From Alphaproteobacteria bacterium (GTDB lineage Bacteria; Pseudomonadota; Alphaproteobacteria; Sphingomonadales; Emcibacteraceae), in NCBI GenBank assembly GCA_013152615.1, contig JAADGA010000053.1, positions 1 through 8,186 of the forward strand: 8,186 bases of DNA, read 5' to 3'. Position numbers and translations under genes: made by a program. The notes under the pieces were generated by a model. It was not told where the DNA came from. It worked only from the letters and a program-made list of their open reading frames with translations, and did not search any database. This document shows positions 1 through 6,141 of this stretch, in pieces. Numbering within the stretch: the stretch's first letter is position 1; each line of letters begins with the position of its first letter.

Positions 1-5
1 AGGAT

Positions 6-1109
6 TTGAAAGATATTTTATCCTTGAATGAGGTTGCCATCAGCTGCAAAACTATCGGTGAACTGCAACGTCATACTCTGTTAAAAATCCAGAAAATCGT
101 CACTGCGGAAAGCAGTGTTTACTTTGACGTCAGCCAAACCCCTCTGGGGTGGCAGTTTGTCAATGGCATTTCATACGGCGTTCCCAAAAAAGCCCCGAAA
201 GCATGGTGCGACCATTATCAGACCAAAGACCCGTTTACCATCAAGCTGCTGAATCATTTAAAATTAGGTAGCAAGCGGATTGTTATTTCTGATGAAACCA
301 TAAATCATTCAGATTATATCCGGACAAAATTTTATTGCGATTTTCTCAGGCCGCAATCCATTTACCACATGATGACCATAGGATTGCATGACGGCTCCCG
401 GCCGATCGGTTTGATCGGGCTGCACCGCACCTCTGCTTCGACCGCCTTTTCAACAAAAGATATTTCGAAAATTAACGCGATAATCCCCTGTCTGTCCGTC
501 GCCATCCAGAAGATAAAACTGTCCGAAATGGCAGTTGAGCGCCGGGAGATAATCAAGGCACTTTCGGTTGATATGCACCATGAAGGTATCATGATTCTGG
601 ATAGAAATCTTTTCCCGACTTTCCTTGATGACAAGGCCCGCACCCTGCTTAAGGTGCCGCCCTATAGTGGCCATGAAATTATCCGGACAATCAATAACTA
701 TCTGCCGCCCCGGATCAGCCAGTGTTGTCAGGAATTAAATCAGAGAGTTAGTAACTCGCATGATAACCGGGTTGATCAGCATATCAATTTCACCACAGTG
801 CATTACTCACAAAATATCAGCGGCTATGTCTATGCCTACCGGACCCGGGGTCAGGGCTTGTGTTTTCTCGTCTGTTTCAAGCAACAGGATACCAACCTGA
901 TCAAACCGGATAATTTCACTAAATTTAATCTGACCCGGCGTGAAATTGATATTGTTCATCTGGTCAGTGTCGGCATGACAAACCCCGAAGTTTCCAGCAA
1001 GCTTTTTATCAGTATCCGCACCGTGCAGAATCATCTGCGATCAATCTACAGCAAGGTAAAAGTCCACAACAGAACCAGTCTGGTTTCAAAATTGATGCAG
1101 AAGAATTAG
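6..1109 (+). CDS. LuxR/NarL-type HTH transcriptional regulator (5' end uncertain)
   Basis: Predicted DNA-binding regulator of about 367 residues. The C-terminus (about residues 308-365) is a clear LuxR-type helix-turn-helix: it opens with LTRRE, continues with GMTNPEVSSKLFIS and RTVQNHLRSIYSK, and ends in the usual KV-NRT-LV pattern. The remaining roughly 300 residues resemble a two-part sensory region. About residues 18-170 look GAF- or autoinducer-domain-like, including an IGLIGLHR strand, and a second, less clear region spans about 185-295. No receiver domain or phosphoacceptor aspartate is evident. The start is doubtful: the TTG at position 6 has AGGA only one base upstream, and the frame stays open to the window edge, so the true start may lie outside. 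Its stop overlaps that of the convergent kinase gene by 4 nt, leaving no space for a terminator between them. Its position beside the aco operon makes it a candidate regulator of that operon, by inference only. The ligand is unknown. Confidence 0.85.
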   Translation: MKDILSLNEVAISCKTIGELQRHTLLKIQKIVTAESSVYFDVSQTPLGWQFVNGISYGVPKKAPKAWCDHYQTKDPFTIKLLNHLKLGSKRIVISDETINHSDYIRTKFYCDFLRPQSIYHMMTIGLHDGSRPIGLIGLHRTSASTAFSTKDISKINAIIPCLSVAIQKIKLSEMAVERREIIKALSVDMHHEGIMILDRNLFPTFLDDKARTLLKVPPYSGHEIIRTINNYLPPRISQCCQELNQRVSNSHDNRVDQHINFTTVHYSQNISGYVYAYRTRGQGLCFLVCFKQQDTNLIKPDNFTKFNLTRREIDIVHLVSVGMTNPEVSSKLFISIRTVQNHLRSIYSKVKVHNRTSLVSKLMQKN

Positions 1110-2788
1110 GCTGGTCCGCGCTTGCGGATAACGACCGCAACTGTTTCAAATATTCGCGCAATTGCCTCTGCCCCCGGATCAGTGACACCGGCAAGATTCT
1201 CCGCCTGAACATAGGAGGCGCGACCGGCGCAGGCCGTGGTCATCAGGGCGGTTGAATTGGCCCCGGCGCGGGCGGCCAGTGCCGCCGCCGCCATTGATTC
1301 CCCTGGTATTGATTCACTGGCCATTGATCCATTGGGCATCAGCCTGTCAAGTCCCGGCATCAGCGCATCCAGCATGGTGCGGTCCCCGACATCGGCACCG
1401 CCATATTGCATCATCCGCCGGGCACCGTGAAATAATGCCAATGGCCAATCATTATTCTTCTTATAGGCCTTGCCGGCAGCCATAAACAGGATGGCCAGCA
1501 ACACGCCACTTGATCCGCCCATATTTCGCGACAGGATAGTGCTGAGAGCCATAGACAGATCACCCCCGTCAGCGCAGGGTAAATCATTCAGGGCATCAGC
1601 TATGGTCCGGGCGGCGCGGCCAAATGTGGTGCCGGTATCGCCGTCACCGATCCGGCTGTCGAGAAAATTCAGCTCATCTTCCGCCGAAATCAACATTTCA
1701 CAAACCGCGCGAATGATGGCTTCCACGGTCTCGTTTCGTGATGGCCGGTATGATTTGTCCTGAGCCGTTTTCGGCAGCTCCACCACCCTGATCTGGTCAC
1801 AGACCCGTATTCCCGGCCAGCTACTGGCCCCGACATCGGCCCTGAGCGCCGCTGTTCGCAGGTCGTCAAGCACCAGCAGTGACAGTGAAAAACCATTCAT
1901 GTTCAGGGATGTCATCAAATGTGCCGGACCGATAATAATAGTGGTCTTTTTCGCCAGTGCCGTCTTGGTAAAGGCGTTGGCAAGGATCGCCATTTCAACG
2001 GGCGGAACCGTCCCGAGGTTATTCAGGATGAGCGCAAAGGGGCCGGGTGCGGCGGCCTGTGCCAGCTTTTCACAGGCCAGCGACATTAATTCATCAGCCT
2101 TTGCAAAGGCAATTTTTGAAAATCCCGGCTCGCCATGAATGCCTAGGCCAAGTTCGGCCTCATTCGGTCCCAGATAATCATCCGGTATATTTCCCGGCAC
2201 GGTACAGCTGTCAAGTGATAACCCGATGGAATAACAGCGTGAGGCTGCCGTCCTTGCCGCGGTGACAATCCGGTCAAGCTCGTCCCCGCGTGCCGCCATA
2301 AATCCGGCAATCTTATGAATGAATAATGTCCCGGCCAGACCCCGCGGATAATCCGCATCGGGGATGGCAATATCATCTGCGACCACTACCATTTCCACCC
2401 GGTAACCGAGCGCATTCGCCCGTTCTGCCGCCAGACCGAAATTCAATCTGTCTCCGGTATAATTTTTCACAATAAGCAGACAACCGGCCTCTCCGGTTAC
2501 CGCGATAATGGCGGCAAGCACCGCATCGACCCCGGGGGAGGCGAAAACCTCCCCGCACACCGCCGCCGTCAGCATTGCCTCGCCGACAAAACCGGTATGA
2601 GCCGGTTCATGGCCGGAGCCGCCGCCCGCTATCACGGCGACTCTGGATTTATCCCAATCTGTCCTGATAATGACCTTGGTATGGGGATAGCCGTCGAGCC
2701 GGGCCAGTCCGGTCGTGGTCGTGGTTGCCAGAAAACCGTCCAGCGCCTCGGTAACGATATTATTTTTTGCATTGATAAAATGTTTCAT
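1106..2788 (-). CDS. dhaK: Dihydroxyacetone kinase, single-chain ATP-dependent (DhaK-DhaL fusion)
   Basis: 560-residue DAK-family kinase of the Citrobacter/eukaryotic single-chain type. These enzymes convert dihydroxyacetone plus ATP to dihydroxyacetone phosphate in the cytosol. The N-terminal DhaK domain (about 1-335) has GGGSGHEP (55-62, substrate-contacting His60), NYTGDRLNFG (109-118, catalytic-type Asp113) and GLGIHGEPG (214-222), whose His218 fits the histidine that binds the ketone covalently. The C-terminal DhaL domain (about 350-560) has IGDGDTGTTFG (380-390) with the Mg-nucleotide aspartates, MGGSSG (423-428), GDRTMLDAL (468-476) and GRASY (522-526). The GDGDTGTTF form matches ATP-using rather than PTS-dependent DhaL. 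All key residues are present and the length is normal. The ATG overlaps the acoC stop as ATGA, indicating translational coupling; the upstream Shine-Dalgarno sequence is weak (AGGG). Relatives in this family also phosphorylate erythrulose or other short ketoses, so the substrate is not certain. A 15-nt tandem repeat lies within the DhaL domain. Confidence 0.93.
   Translation of the reverse strand: MKHFINAKNNIVTEALDGFLATTTTTGLARLDGYPHTKVIIRTDWDKSRVAVIAGGGSGHEPAHTGFVGEAMLTAAVCGEVFASPGVDAVLAAIIAVTGEAGCLLIVKNYTGDRLNFGLAAERANALGYRVEMVVVADDIAIPDADYPRGLAGTLFIHKIAGFMAARGDELDRIVTAARTAASRCYSIGLSLDSCTVPGNIPDDYLGPNEAELGLGIHGEPGFSKIAFAKADELMSLACEKLAQAAAPGPFALILNNLGTVPPVEMAILANAFTKTALAKKTTIIIGPAHLMTSLNMNGFSLSLLVLDDLRTAALRADVGASSWPGIRVCDQIRVVELPKTAQDKSYRPSRNETVEAIIRAVCEMLISAEDELNFLDSRIGDGDTGTTFGRAARTIADALNDLPCADGGDLSMALSTILSRNMGGSSGVLLAILFMAAGKAYKKNNDWPLALFHGARRMMQYGGADVGDRTMLDALMPGLDRLMPNGSMASESIPGESMAAAALAARAGANSTALMTTACAGRASYVQAENLAGVTDPGAEAIARIFETVAVVIRKRGPA
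1293..1337 (-). repeat. Three imperfect 15-nt tandem repeats inside the DhaL domain
   Basis: On the plus strand ATTGAT recurs at 1293, 1308 and 1323, each opening a 15-nt unit (ATTGATTCCCCTGGT, ATTGATTCACTGGCC, ATTGATCCATTGGGC). The unit length keeps the reading frame. In the protein it appears as a five-residue periodicity around residues 485-500 (GSMAS, ESIPG, ESMAA). It falls between the conserved GDRTMLDAL and GRASY motifs. Confidence 0.6.
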
Positions 2789-3918
2789 GACCCTGTCCGG
2801 GCGCTAAAGTCACGGATCAATTTGTTAACCCTTTTCGCCGCCTCCATATGAACCATATGCCCGGCCTTTTCAATGATGGTAACCGTTATCCCGTCGGGTA
2901 AATCGCGGGTCTGATCCGGCGGGGCAATCCGGTCCTGTCGTCCCCAGATAACCTGAAGCGGCATGGTCAGCTGTGCCAAATCCGGTGCCGGATTTGGCTC
3001 TGCCGGGGCAAGGACTGCCGCAGCAGCAATTTTGCCCAGGCAGGCCTCGGCCCCTTCGATGCGTTTTGCTTTCAGCACCTCCTCAACCATATCGCGGCTG
3101 ACCATATCGGCATTGAAAAATAATTGCTGCATCCAGGGCTTGAGGGTTTTGCGGCGATTGGCCGCGAGAAAGCCTTCAATATATTGCCGGTTGACTTCTG
3201 TCCCGGTACCGAGGCCGGAAAGCAAGGTCAGCGCCGCGACTTTGGCCGGAAAGCTATGGGCAAGGGACAGCGCCACAGATGCCCCGAGGGAATGGCCGAC
3301 AATATGGGCTTTGGGCAGATCAAGCGCGGTCATGAATTCAGAAACTATGTGGGCCAGAAAAGCGAGGCTGCCGTCACCGACCTTTTTCGACGACCCGCCA
3401 TGCCCCGGCAAGTCCAGGGCATAAACCCCGCTGTTAAGTTCAGCACTGTTGAACAACCAGCTATTCCGGTCCCCGCCAAAGCCGTGAAGCAGGATAATCG
3501 GCAAATTATCACCGTCTTGCCCTGCGGGTAAATACTGATAGGCAATAGTGATATTATCGGCCAATGTAATGTCCAGCGGTTGGTTATCACTGGCATCGTT
3601 ATTGTCCCGGGTAGTAAAATCCTGCTGAAATTTTTCGATAAAGGCCTCAATGGCCTCATTGCCGGGGCTATTTTGAGCAATCACGCCCAACAATGCCCCA
3701 ACCGGTAACTTATCGCCCGCCTGTGCGATGGTCCGAACCAGAATGCCGCTCTCAACCGCCTCCAGCACATTAACGGTTTTCTCGGTTTCGATTTCCACTA
3801 TCTCGGCCCCTTTTTCTACCCTGGCACCGTCCTCTTCGAGCCAGCCAACAACCTGTCCCGTTGTCATCGACATGCCCCATTTCGGCATGGTCACGGCGGT
3901 AAGTTCATGCCCGGCCAT
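2785..3918 (-). CDS. acoC: Acetoin dehydrogenase complex E2-like protein (lipoyl domain plus alpha/beta hydrolase)
   Basis: 377 residues. The N-terminus (about 5-80) is a biotinyl/lipoyl domain beginning MPKWGMSM, with the lipoyl-lysine motif ETEKT at Lys47. After a polar linker (about 84-115) comes an alpha/beta-hydrolase domain: oxyanion motif HGFGGD (145-150), nucleophile elbow GHSLGA with Ser210, probable acid Asp329 in GRQD, and His354 in AGHMVH. This architecture is that of AcoC proteins, annotated as dihydrolipoyllysine acetyltransferase of the acetoin dehydrogenase complex. It differs from ordinary 2-oxoacid dehydrogenase E2 proteins, which carry a peripheral-subunit-binding domain and a CAT-like acetyltransferase core; neither is visible here. 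The expected role is to accept the acyl group from E1-bound TPP onto the lipoyl arm and pass it to CoA. The ATG overlaps the acoB stop by 1 nt (TGATG) and has GGAGG 8 nt upstream. The stop overlaps the kinase start. Confidence 0.92.
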   Translation of the reverse strand: MAGHELTAVTMPKWGMSMTTGQVVGWLEEDGARVEKGAEIVEIETEKTVNVLEAVESGILVRTIAQAGDKLPVGALLGVIAQNSPGNEAIEAFIEKFQQDFTTRDNNDASDNQPLDITLADNITIAYQYLPAGQDGDNLPIILLHGFGGDRNSWLFNSAELNSGVYALDLPGHGGSSKKVGDGSLAFLAHIVSEFMTALDLPKAHIVGHSLGASVALSLAHSFPAKVAALTLLSGLGTGTEVNRQYIEGFLAANRRKTLKPWMQQLFFNADMVSRDMVEEVLKAKRIEGAEACLGKIAAAAVLAPAEPNPAPDLAQLTMPLQVIWGRQDRIAPPDQTRDLPDGITVTIIEKAGHMVHMEAAKRVNKLIRDFSARTGS

Positions 3919-4931
3919 CAGTCTTTCCTCCCCATAACCTTATGCACTGCCGCGATCACCCGGGCGGCATCAGGGATATAAAGCTTTTCGAGGTTGGGTG
4001 CTGCCGGAATCGGGCTATGGGGCGGGGTGACCTTGATAATCGGTGCCTTCAGGGAGGAGAACCCATCCTCGGCAACCATGGCGGCAATATCAGCCGCCAT
4101 GCCGCAGCGCGGGCCAGCCTCATCAACGATAACCAGCCGTCCGGTTGCCGCGACACTTTCCAGAATGGTCTCCACATCCAGCGGCGTAGTGGTGCGGGGG
4201 TCAATTATCTCGCAGTCAATGCCCTGTTCAGCCAGAATTGTTGCGGCCTCCAGCGCGATATGCACCATGCGCGACAGCGCCACGATGGTGACATCACCGC
4301 CGTCACGGACAAAGCGCGCCTCGCCGAACGGGATCGAATAGGGTGAATCCGGCACCTCCTCCACCATGTCATACAGCAGTTTATGTTCGCAGAAAATAAC
4401 CGGATCATTGTCCCTTATTGCGCTAATCAACAGCCCCTTGGCATCATAGGGGCATGACGGGACGACCACTTTCAAACCGGCGAAATAGCTGAAGACGGGA
4501 TAGAGGCATTGTGAATGCTGGGCGCTGATGGAAAGCCCGGCCCCGATCATGGTGCGGATCGTCAGGGGAATACTGTCCTGACCGCCATACATATAACGGT
4601 ATTTGGCCGCCTGATTAACCACCTGATCAAAGCAAACCCCGATAAAATCATTAAACATCAGGTCGGCAATCGGCCGCAGCCCGCCCGCCGCCGCCCCGAT
4701 TGCCATACCGATATAACCCGCTTCGCTAATCGGGGTATCCACCACCCGCTCGGCCCCAAATTCCGCCAGCAATCCCTTGGTAACCGCCATTGGGCCGCCC
4801 CAGGCATCGTCCTTGCCACCGGCACCGGCACCACCGGCGACATCCTCGCCAATCAGGATTACCGCACTGTCCCGGCGCATTTCCTGTTGAATGGCTTCAT
4901 TCACCGCCTGTCTGTAGCTTTTCTTTGCCAT
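3918..4931 (-). CDS. acoB: Acetoin dehydrogenase E1 component, beta subunit
   Basis: 337 residues from the chosen ATG. It is a transketolase-like E1-beta subunit that pairs with AcoA to form the alpha2beta2 TPP enzyme. Visible marks are the opening SYRQAVNEAIQQEM typical of the family, LIGEDV (27-31), VVDTPISEAGY (63-73) with the conserved Glu70 that contacts the TPP aminopyrimidine in this family, the NQAAKYRYMYGGQ region (106-118), the active-site-type QHSQ (138-141), and a C-terminal transketolase domain with the EIIDPRTTTPLD strand and VDEAGPRCGMAADIA. The frame extends six codons upstream to a TTG at 4949, but the ATG at 4931 is preferred because AGGAG lies 8 nt upstream and it gives the usual MA-K-SY N-terminus. 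It begins 2 nt after the acoA stop. Acetoin specificity comes from operon context and similarity; other acyloins or 2-oxoacids cannot be excluded. Confidence 0.93.
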   Translation of the reverse strand: MAKKSYRQAVNEAIQQEMRRDSAVILIGEDVAGGAGAGGKDDAWGGPMAVTKGLLAEFGAERVVDTPISEAGYIGMAIGAAAGGLRPIADLMFNDFIGVCFDQVVNQAAKYRYMYGGQDSIPLTIRTMIGAGLSISAQHSQCLYPVFSYFAGLKVVVPSCPYDAKGLLISAIRDNDPVIFCEHKLLYDMVEEVPDSPYSIPFGEARFVRDGGDVTIVALSRMVHIALEAATILAEQGIDCEIIDPRTTTPLDVETILESVAATGRLVIVDEAGPRCGMAADIAAMVAEDGFSSLKAPIIKVTPPHSPIPAAPNLEKLYIPDAARVIAAVHKVMGRKD

Positions 4932-4933
4932 AA

Positions 4934-5914
4934 TCAGCTCTCCTGACAATCACTGGCATAAATATAGTGCATAAATTCATCATCGGCGGGGAATGCGGCG
5001 GCTCGGGCCTGGGCGTAAACATCATCAATAAGGCTCATGACCTCCCGGTCTATCGCATCCAGTTGGGCCGCATTGCCGGGTGTTTCCGCGATGAATATGC
5101 TGCGGAATGTCTTCAGGCAGTCTTTGTCCTGCCGGTATTGCTCGACCTCTCCCCGGGGCCGATAGCTTTGGGCGTCGCCCTCGAAATGGCCGTAGTAGCG
5201 CAGTTGCTTGACCTCAATAATAGTTGGACCATCACCGGACCGGGCGCGGGTGACGGCTTTGCCTACGGCATCATATACCGCAAAATAATCATGCCCCTCC
5301 ACCATTATTCCGGGCATGTCAAAGGCCGCCGCGCGTTTGTATATATCCTTGCCGGCAATGGCATAATCGGCACCGGTTGCCTCGGCATAGCCATTATTTT
5401 CAAAGACAATAACCAAGGGTAATTTCCAGATTGAGGCCATATTGAGGGCTTCGGAAACCACCCCCTGATTAATGGCGCCATCACCGGCCAACGCCACCGC
5501 AATACCGCCTGTCCCCCGGTTTCGGGCCGCAAGAGCCGCCCCGCAGCCAAGGGCGACACCACTGCCGACACCACTGTTAGCCCCCCACAGGCCGACGCTG
5601 ACATCGTGCAAGTGCGCCGATCCGCCGCGCCCCCGACAGATACCGCCCTGCCGACAATAGATCTCTTTTGCCACGGCGTAAATGTCAGAGCCGCGGGCAA
5701 TGGCCGGGCCATGGGCGCGGTGGGTATTCAGCAGGACGTCCCGGTCGGTCAGATTGGCACAGACCGCCACAGCAGAGGCTTCCTGCCCGGCATAAAGATG
5801 GACAAAACCCGGCACATCCCCACGGGTAAATTCCAGATGCATCCGGTCCTCAAATTCCCGTATCGTCCGCATCTTGCGATAGGCCAACAGTAGTTGATCA
5901 CTACTTTGCATCAT
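4934..5914 (-). CDS. acoA: Acetoin dehydrogenase E1 component, alpha subunit (TPP-binding)
   Basis: 326 residues, normal for AcoA. It is the TPP-binding E1-alpha subunit, which with AcoB cleaves acetoin to an acetyl group passed to the E2 lipoyl arm and acetaldehyde. The N-terminus has the YRKMRTIREFED helix of E1-alpha proteins and HLYAGQEA (39-46). THRAHG (64-69) and CRGRGGSAHLHD (93-104) line the active-site entrance. The TPP motif is exact: GDG at 144-146, 26 residues, then NN at 173-174. The conserved loop YYGHFEGDAQSYR (240-252) is typical of acetoin E1-alpha. It is the first gene of the leftward operon. The start codon is one of two adjacent ATGs, and AAGGA lies 9 nt before the first. 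It is divergent from the MFS gene across a 227-bp control region. No E3 gene follows in the operon, so a housekeeping dihydrolipoamide dehydrogenase or one encoded elsewhere must serve the complex. Confidence 0.94.
   Translation of the reverse strand: MMQSSDQLLLAYRKMRTIREFEDRMHLEFTRGDVPGFVHLYAGQEASAVAVCANLTDRDVLLNTHRAHGPAIARGSDIYAVAKEIYCRQGGICRGRGGSAHLHDVSVGLWGANSGVGSGVALGCGAALAARNRGTGGIAVALAGDGAINQGVVSEALNMASIWKLPLVIVFENNGYAEATGADYAIAGKDIYKRAAAFDMPGIMVEGHDYFAVYDAVGKAVTRARSGDGPTIIEVKQLRYYGHFEGDAQSYRPRGEVEQYRQDKDCLKTFRSIFIAETPGNAAQLDAIDREVMSLIDDVYAQARAAAFPADDEFMHYIYASDCQES
4940..4944 (-). promoter_or_regulatory. Ribosome binding site of acoB
   Basis: On the minus strand AGGAG, extended to AGGAGAG, lies 8 nt before the ATG at 4931 and inside the last codons of acoA. 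It decides the acoB start in favour of this ATG over the upstream in-frame TTG at 4949, which would overlap the acoA end. Confidence 0.8.
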
Positions 5915-5969
5915 AGAACAGAATCCTTGTCACCGTTTCAATAACCGAAATTAACAGCTATATTTACTG

Positions 5970-5984
5970 GAACAATAGCGTAAA
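5970..5984 (-). promoter_or_regulatory. 15-bp conserved element facing acoA (left copy of inverted pair)
   Basis: Minus-strand TTTACGCTATTGTTC ends 55 nt before the acoA ATG. It is an exact inverted copy of the element at 6064-6078. The same orientation relative to each divergent gene and a similar distance to each start suggest a shared operator or core promoter element. The regulator is unknown; the nearby LuxR-type protein is one candidate. Confidence 0.6.
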
Positions 5985-6001
5985 TGACCCATTTATTTCA
6001 A
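5972..6001 (-). promoter_or_regulatory. Candidate sigma70-type promoter for acoA operon
   Basis: On the minus strand TTGAAA (6001-5996, five of six to the -35 consensus) is followed after 18 nt by TATTGT (5977-5972, four of six to the -10 consensus). The -10 would lie inside the conserved 15-mer. Position and strand suit the acoA operon, giving a leader of roughly 50 nt. This is a visual match only. Acetoin operons are often sigma-54 dependent, but I see no GG-N10-GC type site here. Confidence 0.35.
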
Positions 6002-6029
6002 AATTATCACAATGTATCCGCCTTCAAAG

Positions 6030-6058
6030 TTAAAGTAACAGGACAGGGCTGATATATA
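6030..6058 (+). promoter_or_regulatory. Candidate sigma70-type promoter for the MFS gene
   Basis: TTAAAG (6030-6035), a 17-nt spacer, and TATATA (6053-6058) form a plausible sigma70 pair. Transcription would start near 6064-6066, directly on the conserved 15-mer at 6064-6078, a position where a bound repressor would block initiation. This is a visual match without experimental support. Confidence 0.35.
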
Positions 6059-6063
6059 GGCTG

Positions 6064-6078
6064 TTTACGCTATTGTTC
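6064..6078 (+). promoter_or_regulatory. 15-bp conserved element facing the MFS gene (right copy of inverted pair)
   Basis: TTTACGCTATTGTTC ends 63 nt before the transporter ATG. It is the exact reverse complement of 5970-5984, with 79 nt between the copies. It probably binds the same factor as the left copy and ties transporter expression to the aco operon. Confidence 0.6.
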
Positions 6079-6101
6079 AAAAAATATTGCCGGTCCATCA
6101 T

Positions 6102-6125
6102 GTCTTGTCAATTTTCTGTCAAGAC
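6102..6125. promoter_or_regulatory. 24-bp imperfect dyad in the MFS leader (operator or RNA hairpin)
   Basis: The half-sites GTCTTGTCAA and CTGTCAAGAC flank a 4-nt TTTT centre and match as inverted repeats at 8 of 10 positions, with perfect GTCTTG/CAAGAC outer arms. It ends 16 nt before the MFS ATG, just upstream of the weak purine-rich GAAAGA. It could be an operator for a dimeric regulator or a hairpin in the mRNA leader affecting translation. Sequence alone does not distinguish these. Confidence 0.4.
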
Positions 6126-6141
6126 CGTTGAAAGATAATTT

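Noticed and set aside
1122..1140. Hairpin TTGCGG-7 nt-CCGCAA just after the regulator stop, as a terminator
   Set aside because: The stem is only 6 bp and is followed by CTGTTTC rather than a T-tract, and it lies within the kinase coding sequence; too weak to call a rho-independent terminator.
2963..3424. 153-codon open frame on the plus strand opposite acoC
   Set aside because: It lies wholly antisense to a well-supported gene, has no recognisable motif and no good ribosome binding site; it is a shadow of GC-biased codon use.
4515..4946. 143-codon open frame on the plus strand opposite acoB
   Set aside because: Antisense to acoB with low-complexity composition and no family features; the same applies to the plus-strand frames over acoA at 4967-5422 and 5606-5893.
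4929..4949. TTG at 4949 as the acoB start
   Set aside because: It lacks a suitable Shine-Dalgarno sequence, would overlap acoA by 16 nt and adds six residues absent from the usual N-terminus; the ATG at 4931 has AGGAG at 8 nt.
5915..6141. Sigma-54 promoter upstream of acoA, as expected for classical aco operons
   Set aside because: No TGGCAC-N5-TTGC-like sequence with the GG/GC dinucleotides at the right spacing could be found on either strand of the intergenic region.
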